DNA of 32,637 nt from Gammaproteobacteria bacterium (lineage in GTDB: Bacteria > Pseudomonadota > Gammaproteobacteria > Beggiatoales > Beggiatoaceae). Made by a program: the position numbers and the translations under genes. Numbering within the stretch: the stretch's first letter is position 1; each line of letters starts with the position of its first letter. Positions 16,456-24,354 of the stretch are shown one piece after another. The stretch is taken from the NCBI GenBank assembly GCA_003645255.1, contig QNES01000027.1:1-32637 (forward strand), written 5' to 3'. Under the pieces are notes generated by a model. The model saw only the letters and a program-made list of their open reading frames with translations. It had not been told where the DNA came from and made no database searches.

Positions 16456-16482
16456 TTTTCAGGTGGCTTTGTTGATAAGGGA

Positions 16483-16630
16483 TTAAATCAAATCTGGAAA
16501 TCTGGCGAAATCACGGTCAGTGCTACAAAGCACCAGATCATGTTCAATTGATAATGTGTTGTGGATAATCTGCCACTGTGGCGTAAAGCAACAAGTTAAT
16601 ATCTACCAAAATATATTTTGCATGGCTCAT
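16483..16630 (-). pseudogene. VapC (PIN-domain toxin) with internal deletion
   Basis: The frame starts at an ATG overlapping the vapB stop in an ATGA junction and reads AKYILVDINLLLYATVADYP, the first strand of a PIN domain with its catalytic aspartate, then stops. In the next frame follows EHDLVLCSTDRDFARFPDLI, the last PIN motif. About 80 central residues that should lie between (including middle acidic residues) are missing, and the junction near 16555 changes frame. The toxin must be inactive as encoded. Confidence 0.75.
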
Positions 16631-16878
16631 TTGTACAATTCACTCTCTGTTGCTGCAATGACTTCTGCCACGTTATCCAGATTCGATAACTTTGCACCAA
16701 GATGGACTGGCTTAATTCTGTAAGGTTTATCTTGACGGACAGGCTTGGATTCGATGAGATTAAGGCCTGCCGCCTGTAATACCTCATTAGCCATAAATTT
16801 GAAGCTCTGATTATGCAAGTGACTCAGCAGTTTTAAGCGTGCTGCGATGTTATTGTCTAAAGTAAATGTTGTGTGCAT
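16627..16878 (-). CDS. vapB: VapB-type ribbon-helix-helix antitoxin
   Basis: The 83-residue protein begins MHTTFTLDNNIAARLKLLS with MANEVLQAAGL following, the strand-helix-helix pattern of RHH antitoxins. A C-terminal toxin-binding tail has PYRIKPVHLGAKL and LDNVAEVIAA. VapB proteins neutralise VapC and repress their own promoter. GGGAGGAG precedes the ATG at 16878 closely. The stop codon overlaps the start of the vapC remnant, the usual coupled arrangement. It appears intact, so it is an antitoxin that has outlived its toxin in cis. Confidence 0.75.
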   Translation of the reverse strand: MHTTFTLDNNIAARLKLLSHLHNQSFKFMANEVLQAAGLNLIESKPVRQDKPYRIKPVHLGAKLSNLDNVAEVIAATESELYK

Positions 16879-16879
16879 T

Positions 16880-16936
16880 TTATACTCCTCCCTTGGCGGC
16901 TTGTTTAATGATTTTGAGCAATTCTTCGTTTGTCAT
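16880..16936 (-). CDS. 18-codon leader ORF upstream of vapB
   Basis: MTNEELLKIIKQAAKGGV ends with TAA one base before the vapB ATG, so the vapB ribosome-binding site lies inside its last codons and translation could be coupled. The residues MTNEELL-x-x-I-x-QAA-x-G-V also resemble the N-terminus of bacterial leucine-rich-repeat proteins, so it may only be a remnant. Confidence 0.25.
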   Translation of the reverse strand: MTNEELLKIIKQAAKGGV

Positions 16937-17274
16937 TGGTTTATGTCTTTCGTTTTCAAAGTGAGTTTGATGATTATTTTTGAACAGGATTAAACAGATT
17001 AAAGAATTGACAGGATTAAAAAGTGTTTTTTGATCAATTTAATGCCTATCTCATAAAGTGCTTGGGTACTATGCTTCAATGCCATTAAGTTAAGGGCAAC
17101 CATTCAGTCTTGCCCCTACATGGACCGTGATTTCTCGTAGGGGCAATCCCTTGTGGTTGCCCTTAACTTAATGGCATTGCTACTATGCTTAGGCTTGGTG
17201 GCACTGAGATATCGGGTGAGTCGCTCAAAAATGATTGCCCTTATGAACCGTCAATTCATGTAGTGGGCAATCCT
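16937..17274. other. Intergenic repeats only
   Basis: No gene was found. The stretch holds a direct repeat of CAGGATTAAA-type units near 16988-17020, the composite inverted-repeat element at 17077-17180 and most of the REP pair at 17233-17286. Confidence 0.55.
17077..17180. repeat. Composite palindromic element with 26-bp inverted ends
   Basis: The left arm 17077-17102 begins CAATGCCATTAAGTTAAG and is perfectly complementary over 26 bases to 17154-17179. Inside lie two GTAGGGGC-type hairpins facing each other (CCCCTAC near 17112-17118 and GTAGGGGC from 17137) around a 17-base spacer. The element is bordered by direct repeats TACTATGCTT (17067-17076 and 17181-17190). The arrangement of two inverted REPs around a spacer is that of a REPIN. 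Confidence 0.75.
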
Positions 17275-17286
17275 TTATGGTTGCCC
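17233..17286. repeat. Inverted pair of GTAGGGGC-family hairpins
   Basis: GATTGCCC (17233-17240) and GGGCAATC (17264-17271) are complementary. The second belongs to a complete hairpin GGGCAATCC...GGTTGCCC ending at 17285. The stop codon and last codons of the membrane-protein gene to the right lie inside this hairpin. Confidence 0.6.
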
Positions 17287-17583
17287 CTTAATAATCAGGA
17301 ATCCTCCAATGAAAAGAGTAAACAAGGGTAAAACTATCCATACCCAGGAAACAATTGCAACATATACAGATTGCCCAATATATCCATTTTCATCATAAAT
17401 AAGCACAATCGCCTCCTTAATCGACGAATCCCAAGTGATTATCCGCCGATTCTCCAAAGAAGGTTTATCCTTTATTATAAGCATGATTGTGGGATCATCA
17501 TTAAACATCACTTCAGTCGTATAGAGTTTAATCAAAATACACAATACTGAAACGATTGTCATGGCAAGACTAAGAAGGCGCAT
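17275..17583 (-). CDS. Small two-helix membrane protein, 102 aa
   Basis: Unknown family. One hydrophobic helix spans about residues 4-20 and a second about 75-97; between them is a roughly 50-residue hydrophilic loop (FNDDP, IIKDKPSLENRR, ITWDSSIKEAIV). By helix spacing and the charged tail, the loop would face the periplasm if both ends are cytoplasmic. It overlaps the amidase gene upstream by 14 bases, so the two are probably co-translated. The final codons and TAA (KGQP, stop) are supplied by a REP hairpin, suggesting the original C-terminus was replaced. Roles as an immunity protein, holin-like partner or anchor are all speculative. Confidence 0.65.
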   Translation of the reverse strand: MRLLSLAMTIVSVLCILIKLYTTEVMFNDDPTIMLIIKDKPSLENRRIITWDSSIKEAIVLIYDENGYIGQSVYVAIVSWVWIVLPLFTLFIGGFLIIKGQP

Positions 17584-18136
17584 TCAGTTTAAACTCCTTT
17601 CTCAGATTATCCATGACACTCATTAATAAATTTCCAGGGCAACCAGTGTCTCGTGCTATAAATTCCCTATGCCCTCCCAATTTTTTAATTGGAAACAAGC
17701 TTTTTAATGTAGAAATTAAGCATTTTAGCTTTGACAAATGTTCTCCCGTCAATTCATCGTCATTATCCCACCATTGTTCATCATAATCCCCCAACATCAG
17801 AATACCAATTTTACCTGTATTTTGCCGCGATATATGAGCACCTTTATACATAATCTCTCTACCCTCATATATGCTGCCATCAGGATGAATTAAATAATGA
17901 TAACCCACATCATCCCACTGATGCTCATTAATATGAAATGCCTCTATTTCCACGGGATTCTTCATACCTCTATTTCCAGAATGATGAATGCCTATAGCGG
18001 TATAATGCCAATCTAATACTAATTTTTGATATTTTGGCGTTTGATTTCCCCAAATATGACGACGGATTATCTGATTTGTGTTAATAATCATTTCTTGAAT
18101 TTTAATTCGATCCGCAGATGGAATTACTTCATTCAT
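17570..18136 (-). CDS. PGRP/amidase_2-type N-acetylmuramoyl-L-alanine amidase
   Basis: Zinc amidases of this fold cut the bond between N-acetylmuramic acid and L-alanine in peptidoglycan. The 188 residues contain IGIHHSGNR (His ligand at 51 or 52), DDVGYHYLIHPDGSIYEGR (Tyr near 79), GKIGILMLGDY, KKLGGHREF (H156) and RDTGCPGN (C166), that is the His-His-Cys zinc triad of the PGRP family. There is no signal peptide or membrane helix, so the enzyme must be released by lysis, a secretion machine or the overlapping membrane protein. It could be phage-derived. The ATG at 18136 is the only sensible start. Confidence 0.85.
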   Translation of the reverse strand: MNEVIPSADRIKIQEMIINTNQIIRRHIWGNQTPKYQKLVLDWHYTAIGIHHSGNRGMKNPVEIEAFHINEHQWDDVGYHYLIHPDGSIYEGREIMYKGAHISRQNTGKIGILMLGDYDEQWWDNDDELTGEHLSKLKCLISTLKSLFPIKKLGGHREFIARDTGCPGNLLMSVMDNLRKEFKLNAPS

Positions 18137-18197
18137 AAATTTGGTATCTACATTTTATAATCATTTTTTTGTCTGAATCAGGATTAACGGAATTATC

Positions 18198-18246
18198 GAA
18201 TTTTTCAGAATTTTTTAACGTTATTGTGGTTTATTCTGAAAAATTC
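18198..18246. repeat. 13-bp inverted repeat between htpX and the amidase gene
   Basis: GAATTTTTCAGAA (18198-18210) pairs perfectly with TTCTGAAAAATTC (18234-18246) around a 23-base loop. It is preceded by GTCTGAATCAGGATTAACGG (about 18171-18190), another short motif that looks like a dispersed repeat. It may end htpX transcription, but the flanks are not clearly T-rich in that direction. Confidence 0.45.
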
Positions 18247-18313
18247 TAAAATTTTGTTAATTCTGAGATCAACAATTAAAGATTAGTTAAATAAAGAAGT
18301 CCTGATAAAAAAT

Positions 18314-19171
18314 TTAATAGCGGCTCTGTTGCAAGGCAATAATTCTATCTTCAAGCGGTGGATGGCTCATAAAAATATATTGTATGAAACTTCGAGCCTT
18401 GCTACCCTGAATACCAAAAGCGGCTAATTGATCGGGCAATTGCCCCGCTTGTCCCATTTGTAAGCGTTGCAAGGCGGCAATCATTTTATTCGTTCCAACC
18501 AATCTCGCAGAGCCAGCATCGGCGCGAAACTCTCGTTGTCGTGAAAACCACATCACAATCACACTGGCGAGAATCCCTAGCACTAATTCGGCTACCAGGA
18601 TGCCAAGATAATAACCCGGTCCATTTCCCCTGTCATTTTTAAAGATAGTACGATCAACCAGTTGACCGATGACTCGCGCTAGAACAATAATAAAAGTATT
18701 TATCACACCTTGAATGAGAGCCAATGTCACCATATCGCCGTTAGCAACATGGCTTATTTCATGCGCTAACACCGCCTCAACTTCACGTTGTTCCATTGCC
18801 TGAAGTAAACCGGTACTAACCGCCACCAGTGCGCTATCACGATTCATGCCGGTCGCAAAGGCATTGATAGCAGGGGAATCAAAAATAGCGACTTCAGGCA
18901 TACCAATTCCAGCTGAGTGAGCTTGACGACGTACCGTATCTAATAACCAGGTTTCGGCAGAATTGCTTGGCTCTTCTATTACATGGGCCCCCATCATTTT
19001 TTTTGCCATCCATTTGGAGAGGGCTAACGAAATAAACGAACCACCCATACCAAATATCAGTGCTAACAAGAGCAAAGGCATTGTATCGGTGACACCGAAT
19101 AAGGATAAAGTAAAGCCAAATAAAATTAAAACTGCAAGGTTGGTAGCAAGAAATAATGTGACCGTTTTCAT
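18314..19171 (-). CDS. htpX: Membrane zinc metalloprotease HtpX
   Basis: HtpX is an inner-membrane M48B protease that degrades damaged membrane proteins with FtsH. The 285-residue protein has two N-terminal membrane helices (about 4-25 and 30-50), the catalytic HEISH motif at 137-141, two further helices (about 152-172 and 187-208) and the third zinc ligand E214 in REFRADAG. It ends with HPPLEDRIIAL, typical of the family. It follows thrB after 20 bases that consist of a TTAATGG-type heptamer array, so the two are probably co-transcribed. No clear ribosome-binding site is seen. Confidence 0.96.
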   Translation of the reverse strand: MKTVTLFLATNLAVLILFGFTLSLFGVTDTMPLLLLALIFGMGGSFISLALSKWMAKKMMGAHVIEEPSNSAETWLLDTVRRQAHSAGIGMPEVAIFDSPAINAFATGMNRDSALVAVSTGLLQAMEQREVEAVLAHEISHVANGDMVTLALIQGVINTFIIVLARVIGQLVDRTIFKNDRGNGPGYYLGILVAELVLGILASVIVMWFSRQREFRADAGSARLVGTNKMIAALQRLQMGQAGQLPDQLAAFGIQGSKARSFIQYIFMSHPPLEDRIIALQQSRY

Positions 19172-19176
19172 ATTTT

Positions 19177-19204
19177 TTTAATGATTAATGGTTAATGGTT
19201 AATA
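19177..19204 (-). repeat. Heptamer array, TTAATGG type, at the thrB-htpX junction
   Basis: Four units TTTAATG, ATTAATG, GTTAATG, GTTAATA run head to tail on the plus strand. In gene orientation they encode the last residues I-N-H of ThrB and its TAA stop, and the remainder forms the leader of htpX. The unit differs from TAACTGA, so this is a second heptamer type. Confidence 0.8.
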
Positions 19205-20115
19205 TGCGCTTTTAAAATATCGCGATAAACCGTCGGATCTTTAATATGCGTTATTTCGCCAGAACGTGGAAAATATAAATCTTGTAAGCGCGATAACCAA
19301 AATCGTAATGCCGCCGCTCGTAATATGACCGGCCAATTTTCATATTCAAGCTGACTGAATGTTCGATTTTCAAAGTAACCATCCAACATCGCTTGTACCC
19401 GTTTATCATCTAAACGACTATCAGGTAGGCTACACCAATCATTCACAGTAATCGCAACATCATAAATTAAAACGTCATTGCAAGCATAATAAAAATCAAT
19501 AATTCCAGACAAAATATCGCCCTCAAACAGGGCATTGTCCCTAAATAAATCAGCATGAATAACGCCACACGGTAAGTCCAGATGTCGATAATTGGCTTGA
19601 AACTCTAACTCCGCTTGTAGCAGTACAACATCATCAGGCTCCATAAAGGACAATACCCGCTCTGCGGTTATTTTCCACCAATGGGGACCCCGTCCATTCG
19701 GACGATAATGTGGAAAATGCGGGTTCACCGTATGCAAACGCCCTAGTGCATAGCCCACCGCATAACATTGCGCTAAATTCGGCATCAATACATCTTGACC
19801 ACGGAGACGTTTAACTAAAGCCGCCGGTTTTGAATTCAATTCGCGCGAATAATGTCCCTGTGTATCAGCTAAGGGGTGAGCACTCTGAATATCATGCTCG
19901 GCAAGATAAGCCATTAGTTCAAGAAAATAAGGCAATTCATCACAATCTAAGGATTCAAACAAAGTCAACACAAATTCACCACTCGAAGTGGTCACAAAAT
20001 AATTAGTATTTTCTATGCCGGCAGTGATACCTTGATAGGCAAGTAAATGGCCTAAATCATAATTGGTTAAAAACTTTTCAAGTTGATGGTGTTCAACGAG
20101 TGTATAAACAGACAT
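19192..20115 (-). CDS. thrB: Homoserine kinase ThrB (APH-fold type)
   Basis: This enzyme phosphorylates L-homoserine in threonine synthesis. It belongs to the aminoglycoside-phosphotransferase-like homoserine kinases of proteobacteria rather than the GHMP type. Evidence in 307 residues: GITAGIENTNYFV near 29-41, the phosphotransfer site GVIHADLFRDNALF (D189, N194), and the metal-binding IIDFYYACND (D207). The start codon directly follows a TAACTGA array; the stop codon lies in a second heptamer array. It is the middle gene of a minus-strand run with a DUF2064-type gene upstream and htpX downstream. Confidence 0.93.
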   Translation of the reverse strand: MSVYTLVEHHQLEKFLTNYDLGHLLAYQGITAGIENTNYFVTTSSGEFVLTLFESLDCDELPYFLELMAYLAEHDIQSAHPLADTQGHYSRELNSKPAALVKRLRGQDVLMPNLAQCYAVGYALGRLHTVNPHFPHYRPNGRGPHWWKITAERVLSFMEPDDVVLLQAELEFQANYRHLDLPCGVIHADLFRDNALFEGDILSGIIDFYYACNDVLIYDVAITVNDWCSLPDSRLDDKRVQAMLDGYFENRTFSQLEYENWPVILRAAALRFWLSRLQDLYFPRSGEITHIKDPTVYRDILKAHINH

Positions 20116-20143
20116 ATCAGTTATCAGTTATCAGTTATCAGTT
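20116..20143 (-). repeat. TAACTGA heptamer array (4 units) joining two genes
   Basis: Four perfect ATCAGTT units on the plus strand. Read in gene direction they encode the last three residues T-D-N and the TGA stop of the DUF2064-type protein (stop at 20133-20131), and the rest reaches the thrB ATG at 20115 with no bases between. Confidence 0.92.
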
Positions 20144-20727
20144 GTCATCTGCCAGCGTTCAACATCTTTAGGATAATCAATATCCCATTGTGTTGGTAAT
20201 TCTTTCCAATCCAGTTCTAGCTCACGTAAACGTGTTCGTGTCAAAGTCAATACTTGCGAACTACCCCAGGGCATATCAATAAATAATTCCCCCACCAGCC
20301 GCTGCATACCTATTAACACATATCCCCCATCTTCTGCTGGTGCTAATACAACCGTTTCACCTTGCCGTAAAGCAGCAAAGCCATCTTCTATAGTTTGCAC
20401 CTCTAAACTGGGGCAATCGCTACCAATCAATATAACAGGTGCTGGAGCAACACTGGCTAAAGCATAAGCCATACGTTCTCCTAAATCCACACCCTGTTGA
20501 CGGTGTAAACTCACACCAAAATGCGTTTGACAGGCTTGGAAAAAAGGATGATATTCACTACACCATAACTGTAGAGTGAAAAAATCACAAAATTTTTGCA
20601 AGCAATCTTTGACTAATTGTTGATGTAAATCGCAAGCACCTTGATCACCCAAAACCGGTATCAAGCGCGTTTTAACTTTACCAGGAATTGGGGCTTTAGC
20701 GAATACTTGTAAAATACTTTTTTCCAT
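20131..20727 (-). CDS. DUF2064/TIGR04282-type glycosyltransferase-like protein
   Basis: The fold is that of a small GT-A nucleotidyltransferase or glycosyltransferase. Visible motifs are VFAKAPIPGKVKTRL near the N-terminus, VDLGERMAYAL, the ILIGSDCPSL metal-site segment, VLAPAEDGGYVLIG and the C-terminal WDIDYPKDVERW. I start it at the internal ATG at 20727 (MEKSILQVFAK), because the upstream TTG at 20790 adds 21 residues outside the family's usual start. The substrate is unknown. The gene is followed directly by thrB, with its stop inside a TAACTGA array, so co-transcription with an amino-acid gene is likely coincidental to function. Confidence 0.8.
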   Translation of the reverse strand: MEKSILQVFAKAPIPGKVKTRLIPVLGDQGACDLHQQLVKDCLQKFCDFFTLQLWCSEYHPFFQACQTHFGVSLHRQQGVDLGERMAYALASVAPAPVILIGSDCPSLEVQTIEDGFAALRQGETVVLAPAEDGGYVLIGMQRLVGELFIDMPWGSSQVLTLTRTRLRELELDWKELPTQWDIDYPKDVERWQMTTDN

Positions 20728-21525
20728 TTCTATCCATTTTTTTATTAAAAAAAAGACACCCTTGCTCCCCAAAGTAATAGTTTGAGGCAAAACGATAAGG
20801 GCAAAGTTTCGTTCAGATTTAAAATGCCAACCTGATTAGTTTATACCAAGTTTTAGAAAATGGGAGTCATTTGCGTGAGCTTATCCAAACCTGAAGGTTT
20901 CGACTCCAATCCCTCATTTCGCCTCATTTCTGATGTGATTAATTCATGGATTCTTATATTAATTTCCTGGATATATTCTTGCCTGTTTGCATTTTAGTTA
21001 ATTTAATAAATAATTAATTAATAATATTATAATTTTATTAATTAATTAATAATTTATATTATAATTTGATAAAATAATAATTTTATTATTAATTCTTTAT
21101 ATAAATTAATGACTTAACAATCTTAAATATACAATTTTATAAAAATAAATAATATTAAAATAATAGTAAATTCAATAGATTACAAATATACACTCTATTT
21201 AAAAAATATATATTTTCAATAATGTATAAAAAAGACTTTACATTGCTCATAAAATTTAGTAATATAAGCACCATGTTATTGTCAACCTGAAAATTGAATT
21301 TTAAATAATTTTTATATTGGTTAAAATTTAAAATGAGAATTTGAGGAAGATTTTGGCTGAAACTTATAATTCTTATGTTGTATTTCCCTAAACATAAGAA
21401 AATGGCACAAAGCGGCTAAATAGATATTATCTTTAGCCATTGGTAGGTAGATTCACCCACTCTTAATATTGAGTGCCTATTGTTAACTTATTTCGCTGTT
21501 AACATAAACGAATCGGAGAAATATT
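20728..21525. other. AT-rich divergent intergenic region, about 800 bp
   Basis: No gene was found. Positions 20990-21250 are extremely AT-rich with many ATTAAT and TAATTA repeats. Near 20870-20935 lies a segment (ACCTGAAGGTTTCGACTCC) related to the GGAGTCC hairpin. The region must hold the promoters of the minus-strand thrB group and of the plus-strand molybdoenzyme operon. I could not identify them with confidence. Confidence 0.5.
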
Positions 21526-24327
21526 ATGGCTTGGAAATTTCCAAAGCTCTCACGACGCACCTTTTTAAAAACGACAGGTGCGGGTGCAGCAGGTTTGAGT
21601 TTGCTAAAAGCAAATACCTTGCTCAGTAAACAACCGGATGAACTTTTAAATGTTGATAAAGAAGAAATCAGTTATACGATTTGTAACTTTTGCTCTTCCT
21701 TATGTAATGTCAAAGTGACTAGTCGCACGAGCAATGGTCAAAAACGAGTGGTTAAACTAGACGGTAATCCACACTCCACCCTCAATCGGGGCAAAATGTG
21801 TGCGCGTGGACAAGCCGGTTTGCGTCAAACTTACGACAAAGATCGCTTTAAAACGCCACTCATTCGAGTTGAAGGCTCCAAACGGGGTGAGTGGAATTTC
21901 CGGGAAGCTTCCTGGGAAGAAGCTTGGCAATACATCGAAGAGAAAAGCAAAGGGGCTAATATTCAACCCTGGGAATGGACTTTAATCGGTGGTTGGACAT
22001 CCTGTATTTTCTACATGAATTGGTCCGTGCCATTTGCTATGGCTAATGCAATACCGAATATTGTCGCCTCACCGATGCAGCATTGTGTCACGACCGGTCA
22101 TTTAGGAACCGATGCCGTCACCGGGACCTTTAATGTCCATGATGAAATTTTGCCTGATTATGACAACGCCAAGTATATTATCTATGTAGGTAATAACTCA
22201 TCCATTGGTGCTGTATCAACTAGTCGTGTGGTGCGCTTTGCTGAGGGCATAAAAAATGGGGCTAAAGTCGTTGTTTTAGACCCCCGTTTATCTGAAACCG
22301 CTTCTAAAGCGGATGAATGGGTTCCCATTCGACCGGGTACGGACTTGGATTTCTGTTTAACCATGCTGCGAGAAATGTTGGATAAAGAATATTTTGATGC
22401 AGAATTTCTCAGAGTGCGCACCAATATGCCCTTCCTTCTTTACCAGGATGATAACAAGCAATGGCAGCTTGTTAAGGATAAAGAAGGACGACCCATGGTG
22501 ACTTGGGAAGGAACAACTGATATTCATGTCATACCGGCTTATAGCAATTATAATCGTCAAGATATTAATGGTATGATATCCTGTCCCAGTCTTTACGCGC
22601 CTGAAGGCATGACTGTTCCAGCCGGCGTAGAAGGAGAAGGAAAGCCCGTTAAAACCGTGTTGCAAGCCCAGTTTGAAGAAATCAAGCATTGCACCCCAGA
22701 ATGGGCAGAAAAAGCGACAGGGATTCCAGCTGAAACGATCAGTCGCATTATCCGTGAGTTTGGAACCACACGTCCTGCATTAATTGATCCAGGTTGGCAT
22801 GGGGCGCGTTTTGGCAATATTATGATGACTCGCCGTGTACAGGCTATGATCCAACTTTTAAATGGCGGAATTGACAAAGATGGCGGTTGGATTCTCAGTG
22901 GAGAATATCATCATAAAGCCGCAGAACAATTTGAAGCCAAAGAACATGGTTTTGATCAGCCAGCACCTATGGTGACTAAAACAGGCATGGATTTCGCGCT
23001 TTTTGTCGTGGGTGCCTTTTCTAATGGAAAAAATTTCCCACATGGTCATCCAGGTTGGGCTTGGGTTTATTCTCAACAACAGAAAGCCGAAGGAAAGGAA
23101 GGGGTTGCTTTGCCCGTATTAGCCGATGAAGGTTTGAAAGAATCGGTTGAAGGCAAAGTGAAATTTAATGGTGAACCCTACTTGACTCGTGCTTTTTTTA
23201 TCAATGCAGCTAATCCCGTGCGTCATTATTATCCTGATACCTATTGGAAGGATATAATGGCTAATGGTAACATCGAATTAGTGGTTGCCTTAGACGTATT
23301 GCCTTCGGATACCACGCCTTATGCTGATGTTATCTTGCCACACAGCACTTATCTGGAACGTTCAGAACCCACTTTCTATGGTAATGGTGTCAATCAAGAT
23401 TTAGCGGTGACCACCCGTTATGCAGCTATTGATCCCTTGTATGATTCACGAGAAATACCGGATGTGTTGCTGAAACTCACGGAGATCATCAGTGGTAAAG
23501 AAGAAGCCTTCGATAAATTGACGGGGGCTATGGAACAATTGGCAGGCGTACCCGCTGCACCCACTAAAGAACTCTGGCAAAAGTATACTGCGGAAGGGCA
23601 TAAAAACCCATTTACCCAGGCTTGTCGTGATGTTGGTTTGAAAGTCACCGCGAAGAAACTGCATACCACACCGGAAGAATTGGATAGAACATTGCGGGAA
23701 AAGGGTATTTACCATGAAAAAGATTGGCATGACATCTTAGAAGAACACGCCATACCCCGCAAGTTGCCGACTAATACTGCTTCGGGACGGATTGAATACT
23801 TCAGCAGCTTATTTGACATGCTACGCTCTCAAGGGCATACTTCGCCTCATTTTAGTGTATTAGCCACCTGGTTTCCAGCCGAATGTCGTCAAGACAAGAC
23901 CATGGCTGATGCTTTAGAACAGGATGAATTTTACTTTGCTTATGGCAAGGTCCCCACGGTCTCTTATGGCTCGACTAATAGCAACAATCCCGTATTGGCT
24001 GCTATTAACACACTCAAGAAAGACATTTATATTGGTGTATGGATTCATCCTGATAGAGCAGACAAACTGGGTATTAAAAGCGGCGATAAGATCAAGTTGA
24101 AAAATACCCTATCGGGTCAAGAAGCCGAAGGTCATGCCTATATTACGCGCAAAGTGCGTTCAGATACCTTATTCATCCATTCCTCTTTTGGCGTGGAAAA
24201 CCCGCAGTTAACTCTCAGTTATGCAATGGGGGGAACGGCAACTAACAAGCTCATTCCTCATAATGTTGAGCCGGTGGTAGCCGGGTTCCGTTCTGAAGAA
24301 TTCACCCTTCGCGTCGCTAAGGCTTGA
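21526..24327 (+). CDS. Tat-exported molybdopterin oxidoreductase, PsrA/PhsA/SreA-like catalytic subunit
   Basis: This is a DMSO-reductase-family catalytic subunit of 933 residues. SRRTFLKTTGAGAAGLSLLK (9-28) is a twin-arginine signal, so the enzyme works in the periplasm. A [4Fe-4S] site C53/C56/C60/C92 follows, then the cofactor domains; C187 in MQHCVTTGH is the probable molybdenum ligand. With the Fe-S and NrfD-type partners this fits polysulfide, thiosulfate or sulfur reductases, and also related enzymes that may run as oxidases; the cytoplasmic sulfite-oxidising SoeA lacks a Tat signal. The substrate cannot be read from sequence. GGAG precedes the ATG. It begins a five-gene operon. Confidence 0.88.
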   Translation: MAWKFPKLSRRTFLKTTGAGAAGLSLLKANTLLSKQPDELLNVDKEEISYTICNFCSSLCNVKVTSRTSNGQKRVVKLDGNPHSTLNRGKMCARGQAGLRQTYDKDRFKTPLIRVEGSKRGEWNFREASWEEAWQYIEEKSKGANIQPWEWTLIGGWTSCIFYMNWSVPFAMANAIPNIVASPMQHCVTTGHLGTDAVTGTFNVHDEILPDYDNAKYIIYVGNNSSIGAVSTSRVVRFAEGIKNGAKVVVLDPRLSETASKADEWVPIRPGTDLDFCLTMLREMLDKEYFDAEFLRVRTNMPFLLYQDDNKQWQLVKDKEGRPMVTWEGTTDIHVIPAYSNYNRQDINGMISCPSLYAPEGMTVPAGVEGEGKPVKTVLQAQFEEIKHCTPEWAEKATGIPAETISRIIREFGTTRPALIDPGWHGARFGNIMMTRRVQAMIQLLNGGIDKDGGWILSGEYHHKAAEQFEAKEHGFDQPAPMVTKTGMDFALFVVGAFSNGKNFPHGHPGWAWVYSQQQKAEGKEGVALPVLADEGLKESVEGKVKFNGEPYLTRAFFINAANPVRHYYPDTYWKDIMANGNIELVVALDVLPSDTTPYADVILPHSTYLERSEPTFYGNGVNQDLAVTTRYAAIDPLYDSREIPDVLLKLTEIISGKEEAFDKLTGAMEQLAGVPAAPTKELWQKYTAEGHKNPFTQACRDVGLKVTAKKLHTTPEELDRTLREKGIYHEKDWHDILEEHAIPRKLPTNTASGRIEYFSSLFDMLRSQGHTSPHFSVLATWFPAECRQDKTMADALEQDEFYFAYGKVPTVSYGSTNSNNPVLAAINTLKKDIYIGVWIHPDRADKLGIKSGDKIKLKNTLSGQEAEGHAYITRKVRSDTLFIHSSFGVENPQLTLSYAMGGTATNKLIPHNVEPVVAGFRSEEFTLRVAKA

Positions 24328-24354
24328 TGAGATAAAAAAAGGAGAAAATCGATT

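Noticed and set aside
20728-20790. Upstream TTG start for the DUF2064-type protein
   Set aside because: The added 21 residues have no family support and the internal ATG places the conserved FAKAPIPGKVKTRL motif at its usual distance from the start.
20990-21250. Extremely AT-rich stretch as a replication origin
   Set aside because: No DnaA-box cluster or dnaA/rep gene was seen; AT-rich divergent intergenic DNA is sufficient explanation.
21403-21418. TGGCAC near 21403 as a sigma-54 promoter of the molybdoenzyme operon
   Set aside because: The required GC element is not at the right spacing after the GG.
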